DNA of 64,000 nucleotides from Sphingobacterium sp. SGR-19 (GCF_011043555.1 NZ_JAAKGS010000002.1:372001-436000); one strand, 5' to 3'. Shown: positions 9,544-19,208, counted from the first letter of the stretch. Numbers and translations: made by a program. Notes: generated from the sequence alone by a model not told the origin.

Positions 9544-10186
9544 CGTCTCGTATTCTGGCATGATGTATACACATGATTTTAAAGCATGGTATACCTGTCT
9601 GAAAATGCGATTGGATAATGAGTGGACTGTGGAGGATTTATCTTTCCTTCTCGGAAAACCTCCTTATTACTATGCTGATTTCGAAAAAATGTTTAAAGTG
9701 GACCATTTTTTAGTAAAAGAAAATGCATTAATAAGAAGAATATACGGCGAGTTTTGTGCCGACAAAATGGAGTTTCATAAGAATGACTATGAAATAAATG
9801 AAGAAAGAATGGTCCGTTTAGTTATTGAAGACATGGGACAGTGGAAAAATTATAACATATCGATTCCTTGGGAGTTTGCAGTTGGTAAAAAGAAACCTCC
9901 TAAACCTTCGCTGGTTTTTGAAGAATGGAAAAAAGACGAGGATATTCAAATAGAATCAGACACATTGTTACATGTGCGCATAGAATTGGAGAAATTGCTG
10001 AAACTTAACTTTTTTAAAGTCAGGCAGGCAGCCGTCGATATTTTTGAACGTATTAAAAAGACGGAATTATACTATCACCGGATTCGCCCTCAACATGTTA
10101 AACAAGGTATCTATCTTTTGATCCAACAAGGTAAAATAGTGGTAAGAAGTGATGGAGATAGGTATTGTTTTTACGAAGATTACTAA
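9521..10186 (+). CDS. Hypothetical protein with possible helix-turn-helix and winged-helix parts
   Basis: A 221-residue protein of unknown function, middle gene of a three-gene operon. The segment EWTVEDLSFLLGKPPYYYADFEK (about residues 34-56) reads like the start of a small helical DNA-binding domain of the Xre kind, with the family-typical 'sLsffLGkpPyYvsDfE' look. The C-terminal 65 residues, from LEKLLKLNFFKVRQAAVDIF to the end, resemble a winged helix with the wing at IVVRSDGDRYCFYE. No catalytic motif is visible. The start may be the first ATG or the one at 9560 (MMYTHDFKAWY). DNA binding is an inference from pattern only. Confidence 0.65.
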   Translation: MDIESKNNVSYSGMMYTHDFKAWYTCLKMRLDNEWTVEDLSFLLGKPPYYYADFEKMFKVDHFLVKENALIRRIYGEFCADKMEFHKNDYEINEERMVRLVIEDMGQWKNYNISIPWEFAVGKKKPPKPSLVFEEWKKDEDIQIESDTLLHVRIELEKLLKLNFFKVRQAAVDIFERIKKTELYYHRIRPQHVKQGIYLLIQQGKIVVRSDGDRYCFYEDY

Positions 10187-10205
10187 TTTTTTCGATTATA
10201 TTAAT

Positions 10206-10871
10206 ATGCCATTTGCAAACCCTACCCCTTATGACTATTTCCCGCGCAGGTTACACCCGCAGGAAATAGGAAACCCTTACAACGTAATTAATCTATTTTT
10301 TGGCTGGGAGAATTTTCCGACTTGGAGAGAGCATCTGAATCAGTGGAAACAAGCTGCTCTGTTATCGGGATATCAGATGAATAGCGAACAGACGTTGCAA
10401 ACATTTATTCGATATGAATTTATAGAGACTCTTATCGAAGGTCTTTTTATGATTTGTAGATTGGATAAAAGCTATTGGATGCCGGATACCGTGCTTCGTC
10501 ATAGTTATGAGACTCACGGTAGTTTCTTTATGCCGGACACAACAGGTTTTAATAAAGCGATTGGTTATTTCAACAACTGCCATATGCCGCAGGAATTTGA
10601 ACTTGAAGCGTATAAGTTAGTTTATCTCGATGATGAAGAACAAAAGAACCCGATGAAAGTGATTTTTCAGCTGTGGAAAACATACAACCTGCCGCATGTG
10701 CGAGATGCGCTCTATTGGTGGCTCGTGGTCAGTATGGATTATACCTGTGCTGATGATAGTCGGGGTGATGATTACTTGATAGAGTTTCATTCGCATCTAC
10801 AACGAGTAATCGAAGCAGCACACCTCATCTATATCTGGAATATAGATAAGTGGCCGAGGTTGTATCCTTAA
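10206..10871 (+). CDS. Hypothetical protein, last gene of the unknown operon
   Basis: About 221 residues beginning MPFANPTPYDYFPRRLHPQE. I chose this ATG because it clears the end of the previous gene by 19 bases; the frame is open upstream but that part reads as overlap. It is rich in tryptophan, tyrosine and histidine and looks all-helical. Segments such as RYEFIETLIEGLFMIC and YWWLVVSMDYTC are amphipathic rather than membrane-spanning, and there is no signal peptide. I cannot assign a function. Together with the two preceding genes it forms a compact unit from one promoter. Confidence 0.65.
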   Translation: MPFANPTPYDYFPRRLHPQEIGNPYNVINLFFGWENFPTWREHLNQWKQAALLSGYQMNSEQTLQTFIRYEFIETLIEGLFMICRLDKSYWMPDTVLRHSYETHGSFFMPDTTGFNKAIGYFNNCHMPQEFELEAYKLVYLDDEEQKNPMKVIFQLWKTYNLPHVRDALYWWLVVSMDYTCADDSRGDDYLIEFHSHLQRVIEAAHLIYIWNIDKWPRLYP

Positions 10872-10954
10872 CCGGGTTTGCGCAAACGTTTTTATTGAAA
10901 CAGAATAAACCAATTCTCAAGTAGCTAGTCTATCCTTGTAAAGATTTCGTTGAT

Positions 10955-11596
10955 ATGAAGCAGCTTTTCATTTGTGTGGCATTGGTATTGTCGTTTTCTG
11001 TTCTGTTTGCACAACGAGGTGCTATAGACACGGACATTTTTGGAACACTCCAGTATAAATCGGCTGACGGAGGATATAGGGCCAGTCTCGAAAAAAATAT
11101 CTTTGATGATTTGATATTTACAGATAGCCGTAATAACAAGCTGCAGTACGAAAAGAAATATCTAGACAAAATAGAACCTGGTTTGAGAGGAAATAAGGAT
11201 GCTCAGGTTAGACTGCTAAGGAGATTGGTAAGGGAGAATAGTAGACACGCCGACTATAGGGCTACTTTCAAGGTGGATATCTTTGATAAGACTATAATTG
11301 AGGATAATAAAGGCTATAAACTGGAGGAAGGAAAGGATATCTTCGGGCATATCAATGTGGAAGAGCGGGTGAATGGCTCCAAAATTCGGCTCAAAAGAAA
11401 TCTGAGGGGAGGCCTAGAGTACACTCGGGATAGCAATAAGGCTTCTTTCGATAAAGATATATTCGATAGGTGGATTTATAAAGATAGTTTTGGGAATGAG
11501 ATTCAGTTTGGTAAGGAAACCCGGAAGCGCATCCTGGAGCAATACGGCACGGACGAAGAGTTTTTCTGGGAGCTCCTAGATCGATACTTTTATTGA
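10955..11596 (+). CDS. Secreted hypothetical protein with internal repeats
   Basis: A 213-residue protein with a clear signal peptide (MKQLFICVALVLSFSVLFAQ, cleavage after the AQ) and so likely periplasmic or outer-membrane associated. The mature part repeats a motif of the form K-D-I-F-D/G followed by a short strand and a charged turn: TDIFGTLQYKS, KNIFDDLIFTDS, VDIFDKTIIEDN, KDIFGHINVEE and KDIFDRWIYKDS. The pattern suggests short beta strands stacked in series. I know no family for it. It is 83 bases after the unknown operon in the same direction and could be a fourth member. Confidence 0.65.
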   Translation: MKQLFICVALVLSFSVLFAQRGAIDTDIFGTLQYKSADGGYRASLEKNIFDDLIFTDSRNNKLQYEKKYLDKIEPGLRGNKDAQVRLLRRLVRENSRHADYRATFKVDIFDKTIIEDNKGYKLEEGKDIFGHINVEERVNGSKIRLKRNLRGGLEYTRDSNKASFDKDIFDRWIYKDSFGNEIQFGKETRKRILEQYGTDEEFFWELLDRYFY

Positions 11597-11790
11597 GTTA
11601 TAACCTAATAATGATTCGTCTCTATTAACTTTGTAGGTATTCTAAGCGAGGGATTTCTTTTGATCTGCACATTTTAATCCCAAAGTTGCAAAAAATAAGA
11701 TTGCTCTCAGATTTAAAGCTGTTTAATAATAATGCAAGATAACAAATTTAAGACTGACAGACAAAGGAGCACTAGTCCGTAAAGCCTATT

Positions 11791-14265
11791 TTAGCGCTCC
11801 TCGTCCAAAAGCTTAAAAGTGTTGTCAATATGCTTTTGGGAAACTTTCCAGTCGTCGTGGCCGGGTATCACCAAGTTGATTTCAGGATAGTGGGCTAGTA
11901 GTCTTGCCATAGCAGGTTTCCATGCTTTGACATCGCCGTCGCCTGTAAAACCGAGGTTTCTGGCGTCGGCACTCTTGATAAAACAGCCACCATCCAAGAT
12001 CTTGTATTTGGGAAACCAGACGACAACGTTATCCATGGAATGTCCCGGTCCGAAGAAATCGAATACAAAAGACTCTCCACCTATTGAATAGGTCTTCCCT
12101 TCTTCGATCTTACGAGTAGCCAGTGGTTTACCATTGGCACGCAATAATGCATTGGTACGCGATGTGGCATAAGTCGGGATGCCGAGTTTGTTGTAATAAC
12201 CGAAACCTCCTGCACGATCTTCGTGCCAGTGAGTTGCGTATACCCCGATGACGGGTAGATCATGTTTTTCTTGAATACTGTCTAAAAGTAGTTGGTACTT
12301 TGTGGGGTCCCAAGGCGTGTCAAAAAGCAATACACCTTTTTTCGTAATCAGATATAGGGCATTCGCAGACACCCTTGTGCCTTCGTACTCCTGATAAGTG
12401 GTGTAGAGATAAAGCTTGTCGTTAATTTTTTCAATGACAAGTGGTTTTGCTTGTGCGACTGCATTCGTTTGATCAGTGTGTTGTTCGACCTTGTCAATCC
12501 ATATCCGGTTTAGCCATAATTCTTGATTTTCTTTTACTTGAAATTCGACCTTGTATCGACCTGCTTGCTCGACGGTAATTTCGCCAATAGGGGTGTCCAC
12601 GAATTCATCCGTGTAATTGTCTTCATTGGGCTCTGCAACGACCTTTCCGTTTGGAGTAATAGCGGCCTGCAAATTGTTACCCGCTATGCTTATTGATATC
12701 GCAATATTTTTCTTGGTTGGATTGTGCGCCGATAGATCGATGTGGTAAACGCCTGCTTCTGGAAGATACAGTTCCCAGGTTATTTTCCCGCCAGTTGTCT
12801 GTACATAAGCCGGACGCGTATCATCTTCCTCAATTAATTGGAGCTTTTCCTTATGCTGCGCATTACGACCGGTTAATGCAAAACCGCCAAAAGTAGACTC
12901 TGCAACAATGGATGGAACCGTTTCTATGGAATCATACGTCAGGCGCACGACCGATACGAACGGATCGCTCTGTTGCTGCGGTAGCTGTATATGCGTAAGG
13001 GGGCCATATTGTTTGAACGATAAGGGTCGGGTTCCATCGGAGGATAACAATGCTGCTTTTCGAGGTCTGCTGTTTATTCCCGATAGACGAAGCTTTCCGT
13101 CCAGCGGCCAATTGAATACATGGAGATAAACCGTATTACTTTTTCTACTTTTTGTGATTTTGCCCCAATCGTGTTGATTGACTTGCAGGTTAAGCCCCGT
13201 GTTGTTATAAAGCGCTTCACCGTATTTGTTCAGCCATTTACCGACATCGCGTAGCCGGCTGATACTTTCATAGGGCACCGTCCCATCGGCTCTTGGTCCG
13301 ATATTTAAGGTAAAGCCGCCATTAAATGCGACGTTGCTGATAAGGGATTCAAAAAGTTGCCCTGTTGATTTCCAGTTTTTTTCTTGCCCGTTGTAGCCCC
13401 ACGAATGGGCTATCGTGCCTGGTGTTTCCCAGGGGTGGTCGATGTAGCTTGTGCCGAACTGGTTGTCTCCTAAAGTCTCAAAGTCTACATAGTTGGCATC
13501 CGTTGGCAATCCCAATCGGGAATTTATCAAACAATTGGGCTGCAATTCGCGGATCAGCGCTACCGCTTGTTCCAGTTGTTCTCTTTTAAATATCGTTTTC
13601 TCGTAAGGAATCCACATGTCGAACCACATGATGGCGATATCGCCGTAATTAGTCAGCAGTTCCCGCATCTGCGGAATCGCCTTTTCCTGCCAATACTGGT
13701 TGAATTGTTCGTCCGTGACGTGCCCAGTCAGTTCTTGGTTGTGATCCCAGGCATAAGGGTGTTCCCAATCGATCCAATGCGAATAATAGAAACCAAGTTT
13801 CATATCATGCTTACGGCAGGCGTCGGCAATTTCCTTGATGACGTCCCTATTTGCACCAGATAATTTGGATAGGGAATAGTTCCCTACTTTCGTGTCCCAT
13901 AAGGCGACACCGTCGTGATGTTTTGCGGTAATGATGATATATTTCATGCCCGATTCCTTAGCCAGCAAGACCCAGTCTTCAGGGTCAATCTTATCCCAAA
14001 CAAAGCGTTTGGCCAGCTCGCCGTATTCTTCTTTGGAAATACGGTTACGGTATCGGATCCATTCTGCGTAATTGTTGGCATACCGCAGCGGTTCTCCTTT
14101 CCACATTCCCTCGGCAGCGCTATACAGTCCCCAATGGATAAACATGCCGTAACGTGCGTCTTCGAACCATTCAGTGCGGGAAGACTGCGCCTGTGTAGCG
14201 GAAATACTTAAAAAATACAATATAATGATAGCGAAATAGCTTTTAAGCTTCCTTTGTTGAAACAT
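11791..14265 (-). CDS. Exported alpha-L-fucosidase (GH29) fused to a subclass B1 metallo-beta-lactamase
   Basis: One uninterrupted 824-residue frame with three parts. Residues 1-27 are a signal peptide ending ISATQAQ. Residues about 30-430 are a GH29 alpha-L-fucosidase domain: FIHWGLYS, AKHHDG at 115-119, the nucleophile aspartate D216 in MWFDMW, and FNGGFTLNIGP at 314-324. Residues about 450-592 look like a beta-sandwich, perhaps sugar-binding. Residues about 605-824 are a complete B1 metallo-beta-lactamase: zinc ligands H679, H681 and D683 in THWHEDRAGG, H742 in GPGHSMDN, C761 in GGCFIKS and H803 in PGHDDW, plus K764 and N770 at substrate-binding positions. From memory the closest style is BlaB of Elizabethkingia. 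No internal ATG precedes the lactamase domain, so it cannot easily be made alone. The signal peptide would carry both enzymes to the periplasm. Confidence 0.9.
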   Translation of the reverse strand: MFQQRKLKSYFAIIILYFLSISATQAQSSRTEWFEDARYGMFIHWGLYSAAEGMWKGEPLRYANNYAEWIRYRNRISKEEYGELAKRFVWDKIDPEDWVLLAKESGMKYIIITAKHHDGVALWDTKVGNYSLSKLSGANRDVIKEIADACRKHDMKLGFYYSHWIDWEHPYAWDHNQELTGHVTDEQFNQYWQEKAIPQMRELLTNYGDIAIMWFDMWIPYEKTIFKREQLEQAVALIRELQPNCLINSRLGLPTDANYVDFETLGDNQFGTSYIDHPWETPGTIAHSWGYNGQEKNWKSTGQLFESLISNVAFNGGFTLNIGPRADGTVPYESISRLRDVGKWLNKYGEALYNNTGLNLQVNQHDWGKITKSRKSNTVYLHVFNWPLDGKLRLSGINSRPRKAALLSSDGTRPLSFKQYGPLTHIQLPQQQSDPFVSVVRLTYDSIETVPSIVAESTFGGFALTGRNAQHKEKLQLIEEDDTRPAYVQTTGGKITWELYLPEAGVYHIDLSAHNPTKKNIAISISIAGNNLQAAITPNGKVVAEPNEDNYTDEFVDTPIGEITVEQAGRYKVEFQVKENQELWLNRIWIDKVEQHTDQTNAVAQAKPLVIEKINDKLYLYTTYQEYEGTRVSANALYLITKKGVLLFDTPWDPTKYQLLLDSIQEKHDLPVIGVYATHWHEDRAGGFGYYNKLGIPTYATSRTNALLRANGKPLATRKIEEGKTYSIGGESFVFDFFGPGHSMDNVVVWFPKYKILDGGCFIKSADARNLGFTGDGDVKAWKPAMARLLAHYPEINLVIPGHDDWKVSQKHIDNTFKLLDEER

Positions 14266-14448
14266 ATTTAGAAATTTAATACCTCTAAAATAGCAAATAT
14301 GGGACGATACAATTGCATAAACCCTCCCTTAACTTGTAAAAAAGTGCGTATAGTTGCTTTTGTTGTCTGCTAAAACCTTATTTTAGGGAACCAAACAGTG
14401 ATGTATGATGTAATTCGCAGAATGCTTCGGGCTGTGGCAAAATTAAAG

Positions 14449-16737
14449 ATGATGAATTTTAACAATATTGTAGCGAAACTAGCTTTTCTTGGAGGGATAC
14501 TCCAGACTTTGGGATCATGTGGTACAGGTTCGGAATATCAAAAATCGGGTTCACTAACAGCGCACGTCGATCCTTATATCGGTACCGGTGGACATGGACA
14601 TGTCTTCCTGGGTGCAAATGTTCCTTATGGAGCGGTTCAGCTCGGACCGTCTAACCTTTCGACTGGTTGGGACTGGGTCTCGGGCTATCATATTTCTGAT
14701 TCGACGATTATTGGATTTGCGCATCAACATTTGAGTGGTACGGGGATTGGTGATTTGGGTGATATTGTGTTATTGCCGTTTACCGGTGATATCCGGTTTG
14801 ACCGCGGAGAGCATGGTGATGAGCAGACCGGAGCTTATTCACTATTTAATCGAGATACCGAACGCGTCAGAACGGGTTATTATGCTGTGCATCTGGATCG
14901 GTTCGATGTCGATGTAGAACTGACGGCCACCTCGCGTGTAGGCTTTCACAAATACAGCTATAAAAAGAATGAAACACCAAAAGTATTGATGAATCTCGAT
15001 GCGGGTATAGGTTGGGAAGGCGAGAAAGAAGGCCGGATAACCATAGAGAATGATACCGTCGTTTCCGGCTATCGATATTCAAAGGGCTGGGCTAAAAACC
15101 AAAAGATTTACTTTACGGCGACCTTTTCGCAACCGATTGTTAGTACGCGATTGGGTGACAGTACGGCTATCCAGGAAGGAAATAGCATTACGGCTTCCCG
15201 TGCATATGCGGAGCTTGGTTTTGGGGAAGTAGAAGAATTTCAAGAGGTGATGGTGAAAGTAGCGTTGTCGCCAGTGAGTATAGCGAACGCCAAACTGAAT
15301 TTGCAAGAAGAACTTCCTGGTTGGGACTTCGCTGCAACGAGAGAAGCGGCAGATGCGGCTTGGAATGAACAGCTGCAGAAAGTAAAAATTGAAACGAAAG
15401 ACACCGTTGCGCGCAAAATCTTTTATACGGCGCTTTATCATACGATGATCGCGCCTTCGGTATTTAGTGATGTGAATGGCGAATATATGGGAAGCGATTT
15501 TAAACCACATAAATTGGCGACAGGCGAAAATTATACGACCTTCTCCCTTTGGGATACCTATAGAGCAGCACATCCATTAATGAGCATTATCCATCGGGAC
15601 CGTGCACCGGACATGGTGAATTCCATGCTTCGTATCTACCAGGAGCAGGGCAAGCTTCCTGTTTGGCATTTGGTAGGAAATGAGACGGATTGTATGGTTG
15701 GTAATCCGGGAATTATTGTCGTAGCGGATGCTTACCTGAAAGGGGTAGAAGGATTTGACAAGGATCTCGCATACGAGGCAATGAAAGTTTCAGCCATGAA
15801 GGACGATCGAGGACTTAACTGGCATAAGCAATATGGATATGTCCCTTACGATAAAGAAGAAGTGGAATCGGTGGCTAAGGGATTGGAATTTGCTATTGCA
15901 GACTGGAGTTTGGCTCAAGTGGCTAAATTACGGGGGGAGCAGGAGGATTATGATTATTTTATAAAGCGCAGCGACGCCTTTCACCATTACTTTGACCCAG
16001 ATTTGCAGTTCTTGCGTGGTGTAGACTCGGAGGGGAATTTTAGGCCAGGCACGTTTGACCCCTTTCATTCTGCACATTTGGCCAACGATTACACCGAGGG
16101 CAATGCTTGGCAGTATACTTGGCTGGTACCACATAATGTCAATGGATTTATGGATCTTTTCGGCGGAGAGGATAGGTTCATCGCGAAGTTGGACTCCTTG
16201 TTTGTAGTGGAAGGGGATTTGGGGGAAGACGCCTCGCCGGACATCAGCGGATTGATCGGTCAATATGCCCATGGAAATGAACCAAGCCACCATGTGATTT
16301 ATATGTATCCATATGCAGGCCAACCTTGGAAGGCTGCGGAGCGTGTTCGGGAAACCTTAGCAACGATGTATACAGATCAAGTAGACGGCCTTTCCGGTAA
16401 TGAAGACGTAGGGCAGATGTCAGCCTGGTATGTGCTATCGTCGCTAGGATTTTATCAGGTATCGCCGGCTGGAGGCCCTTTTATTTTTGGAAGCCCGTTG
16501 TTTGATAAAGCAACGGTTGCCTTGGGTGAAGGAAAAACCTTGGAACTTGTAGCGCATAGCAATAGTAAAGAAAATAAATATATCCAGGAGGTTCGGCTTA
16601 ATGGGGAACCATATACAAAATCCTACATATCATACGAAGACTTAATGAAAGGTGGCAAGCTTGAGTTCGATATGGGAAATGCGCCTTCGACCACTTTTGG
16701 TGTGACAGCAGAAAGCAGGCCGAAGTCTGCTCGTTAG
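14449..16737 (+). CDS. GH92 family alpha-mannosidase, lipoprotein
   Basis: An exo-acting, calcium-dependent alpha-mannosidase of family GH92, about 762 residues. Family landmarks are VDPYIGTGGHGHVF near the N terminus, FAHQHLSGTGIGDLGD, WHLVGNETDCMVG, GNAWQYTW, NEPSHHVIYMY and GLSGNEDVGQMSAWY; the glutamates and aspartates in the last four belong to the active-site region of the family. The N terminus is a lipoprotein signal ending LGSC. I start at one of two adjacent ATGs (14449/14452); the frame is open to 14398, which would only lengthen the charged leader. It is divergent from the fucosidase-lactamase gene and followed 22 bases later by the GH3 gene, probably as an operon. Confidence 0.93.
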   Translation: MMNFNNIVAKLAFLGGILQTLGSCGTGSEYQKSGSLTAHVDPYIGTGGHGHVFLGANVPYGAVQLGPSNLSTGWDWVSGYHISDSTIIGFAHQHLSGTGIGDLGDIVLLPFTGDIRFDRGEHGDEQTGAYSLFNRDTERVRTGYYAVHLDRFDVDVELTATSRVGFHKYSYKKNETPKVLMNLDAGIGWEGEKEGRITIENDTVVSGYRYSKGWAKNQKIYFTATFSQPIVSTRLGDSTAIQEGNSITASRAYAELGFGEVEEFQEVMVKVALSPVSIANAKLNLQEELPGWDFAATREAADAAWNEQLQKVKIETKDTVARKIFYTALYHTMIAPSVFSDVNGEYMGSDFKPHKLATGENYTTFSLWDTYRAAHPLMSIIHRDRAPDMVNSMLRIYQEQGKLPVWHLVGNETDCMVGNPGIIVVADAYLKGVEGFDKDLAYEAMKVSAMKDDRGLNWHKQYGYVPYDKEEVESVAKGLEFAIADWSLAQVAKLRGEQEDYDYFIKRSDAFHHYFDPDLQFLRGVDSEGNFRPGTFDPFHSAHLANDYTEGNAWQYTWLVPHNVNGFMDLFGGEDRFIAKLDSLFVVEGDLGEDASPDISGLIGQYAHGNEPSHHVIYMYPYAGQPWKAAERVRETLATMYTDQVDGLSGNEDVGQMSAWYVLSSLGFYQVSPAGGPFIFGSPLFDKATVALGEGKTLELVAHSNSKENKYIQEVRLNGEPYTKSYISYEDLMKGGKLEFDMGNAPSTTFGVTAESRPKSAR

Positions 16738-16759
16738 GGGGAAGTTTTAAATTAGACGG

Positions 16760-19132
16760 ATGAAATTAAAATACATAATATTAGGTGGATTATTGTGCGT
16801 TGGAGGCGGGCTTCAAGCGCAGGTTTTACCCTACAAAAATAGTCAATTGCCTATCGAAGACCGGGTTCAGGATCTAATAGGACGGATGACGGTGGAAGAA
16901 AAAGTAGGACAGCTTTCGAAGCTACTGGGCTGGGAGATGTATGAGAAAGATGAGGCAGGCATACGTGTTAGCGATAAATTAAAAGACGCAGTTAAAAAAC
17001 AGCACATCGGACTCCTTTGGGCTACTTTGCGCGCCGACCCGTGGACACAAAAAACGCTGGAAAATGGATTAAATCCAGAGGAGGCCGCGAAAGCGACGAA
17101 TGCGATACAGCGCTATATGGTAGATAGTACGCGCCTGGGAATTCCGTTACTTTTATCGGAAGAAGCCCCGCACGGTCACATGGCCATCGGTGCTACGGTG
17201 TTTCCTACGGCGATCGGACAAGCAAGCACGTGGAACCCGCGGCTAATTGAACGAATGGCATCGGTTATTGCACGGGAGACTTATGCAGTTGGAGGAAAGA
17301 ATGGTTATGGGCCTGTGCTGGATTTGGCGCAAGACCCGCGTTGGTCGCGAACGGAAGAGTCTTATGGTGAGGATCCTTATCTGGTTGGGCAGATGGGGAA
17401 AGCTATGGTAAAGGGATTCCAAGGCGAGATCGCAGGAGACGAGGATAAAATAATAGCTACGCTGAAACACTTTGTCGCTTATGGTGTTCCGGAGGGTGGT
17501 CATAATGGAGGTAGTGTAAGTGTCGGCGAAAGGGCTTTGCTTCAGAGCTTTTTACCTCCATTTGAACAGGCGGTAAAAGCCGGTGCGGGATCCGTAATGA
17601 CAGCTTATAATTCGATTGACGGAGTCCCTTGTTCTTCGAATCCTTGGTTGTTAGATGAAATTCTGAGGAAGCAATGGGGCTTTAAAGGATTCGTGGTATC
17701 GGATCTGCTGAGTATTTCCGGTCTGACCGGTAGCCATGCCACCGCAGGGGATGCGGTTGACGCGGCAAAACAAAGCATAGAAGCCGGGTTGGACGTGGAT
17801 TTGAGTGGTTCGGGTTTCGGAATGAACTTATTGGAAGCGGTGAAATCAGGACAGGTCGATATACAGGACGTGGATAAAGCTGTCTCGCGTTTGTTATACC
17901 AGAAATTTGCTTTGGGTCTTTTTGAAAAGCCTTATGTAGATGAAAATCTAGTGAAACAGAAGGTGGGCACTTCGGAACACATCGCTATGGCGAGACAGGT
18001 TGCCCGGGAGGCTATTGTCTTGTTAAAGAATGAATCTAATCTTTTACCACTGAGCAAGTCCTTGGATCGGGTCGCGGTAATCGGACCCAATGCGGATAAT
18101 ATATATAACCAACTAGGCGACTACACGGCGCCGCAGGCAACGGAAAAGATAAAAACGGTATTGGAAGGCGTGCGTGCTGCGGTGTCTAAAAATACCTATG
18201 TAGATTACGTTAAAGGCTGCGCTATTCGCGATACGAGTGCTACGGATATCGCTTCTGCTGTAAAGGCTGTAAATTCGGCTGATGTTGCGGTTGTGGTATT
18301 GGGTGGTTCGAGCGCGCGGGATTTTAAAACTTCTTATCAGGCCACGGGAGCCGCTCACGTCGAAAGTGCGGCACCGTCTGTCAGTGATATGGAAAGTGGG
18401 GAGGGGTTTGACCGGGCGACACTGGATTTACTTGGAGATCAGTTACCTTTGCTGCAGGCCATCGTGGCTACGGGTAAACCAGTTGTTTTAGTGACTATCA
18501 TGGGAAGGCCTTTGAACCTGAATTGGGCGGCAGAACATGTTCCTGCGATTATCAACGCTTGGTATCCGGGACAGGAGGGGGGAATGGCCATTGCAGATGT
18601 GCTGTTTGGCGACTATAATCCGGCAGGCAGGTTGCCGATTTCGGTCGCACGTTCTGTTGGGCAGCTGCCCGTATATTACAATCAGCTGAAACCAAAGCAC
18701 CACGATTATGTGGAGATCGATGCAAAACCGTTATATCCTTTTGGATACGGTTTAAGCTACACTGAGTTTGCCTACGATAACCTACAGGTGGAGATCAAAG
18801 AAGGGGATGATGACTTTACATGTTCTATCCGATTCGATGTGAAGAATGTCGGGGATCGCGACGGAGAGGAAGTGGCGCAACTCTATATAGTCGATGAGGT
18901 AAGCAGTGTGGTTACGCCCGTCAAACAACTGAAAGGTTTTTCTCGTCAGTCGATAAAAAGGGGAGAAACCCAGCCATTTATTTTTGAACTGACGAAGGCG
19001 GATCTGAAGTTGTGGGGAGCTGACCGGAAATGGAAAACGGAGAAGGGAAGGTTTAAGGTACTTGTGGGACCATCCTCGGATAATATGCTGTTGATGGAGA
19101 GGTTCGAGTTGGAAAGGGATTATACGTTTTAA
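16760..19132 (+). CDS. GH3 family beta-glycosidase (BglX-like)
   Basis: A periplasmic exo-beta-glycosidase of 790 residues with signal peptide MKLKYIILGG...GLQAQ. The order is a GH3 N-terminal TIM barrel (about 35-380), a GH3 C-terminal sandwich (about 420-650) and a fibronectin-III-like domain (about 700-780), as in BglX. The nucleophile is D315 in VVSDLLSISGL; LKHFVAYG and EDPYLVG are substrate-site motifs of the family. It is most likely a beta-glucosidase or beta-xylosidase, although the substrate cannot be read from sequence. It follows the GH92 gene by 22 bases. Confidence 0.93.
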   Translation: MKLKYIILGGLLCVGGGLQAQVLPYKNSQLPIEDRVQDLIGRMTVEEKVGQLSKLLGWEMYEKDEAGIRVSDKLKDAVKKQHIGLLWATLRADPWTQKTLENGLNPEEAAKATNAIQRYMVDSTRLGIPLLLSEEAPHGHMAIGATVFPTAIGQASTWNPRLIERMASVIARETYAVGGKNGYGPVLDLAQDPRWSRTEESYGEDPYLVGQMGKAMVKGFQGEIAGDEDKIIATLKHFVAYGVPEGGHNGGSVSVGERALLQSFLPPFEQAVKAGAGSVMTAYNSIDGVPCSSNPWLLDEILRKQWGFKGFVVSDLLSISGLTGSHATAGDAVDAAKQSIEAGLDVDLSGSGFGMNLLEAVKSGQVDIQDVDKAVSRLLYQKFALGLFEKPYVDENLVKQKVGTSEHIAMARQVAREAIVLLKNESNLLPLSKSLDRVAVIGPNADNIYNQLGDYTAPQATEKIKTVLEGVRAAVSKNTYVDYVKGCAIRDTSATDIASAVKAVNSADVAVVVLGGSSARDFKTSYQATGAAHVESAAPSVSDMESGEGFDRATLDLLGDQLPLLQAIVATGKPVVLVTIMGRPLNLNWAAEHVPAIINAWYPGQEGGMAIADVLFGDYNPAGRLPISVARSVGQLPVYYNQLKPKHHDYVEIDAKPLYPFGYGLSYTEFAYDNLQVEIKEGDDDFTCSIRFDVKNVGDRDGEEVAQLYIVDEVSSVVTPVKQLKGFSRQSIKRGETQPFIFELTKADLKLWGADRKWKTEKGRFKVLVGPSSDNMLLMERFELERDYTF

Positions 19133-19170
19133 TGGGGCGCTTGCATTATTTATGAGCAGCAGATAATTGT

Positions 19171-19208
19171 AGTTGCCCCGAGCGAGACGATGTACGCTTG
19201 GGGCAACT
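19171..19208. terminator. Strong bidirectional terminator hairpin
   Basis: A 14-base stem (19171-19184 with 19195-19208, one G-T pair) encloses a 10-base loop. It sits between the convergent GH3 and GH29 genes and begins AGTTGCCCC and ends GGGGCAACT, with T-rich sequence after it on the plus strand. Confidence 0.75.

Noticed and set aside
11626..11633. TAACTTTG matching the -7 consensus on the plus strand
   Set aside because: No -33 partner at a usable distance and no gene or structured RNA downstream; probably chance in AT-rich sequence. The rest of the 194-base gap holds nothing else clear.
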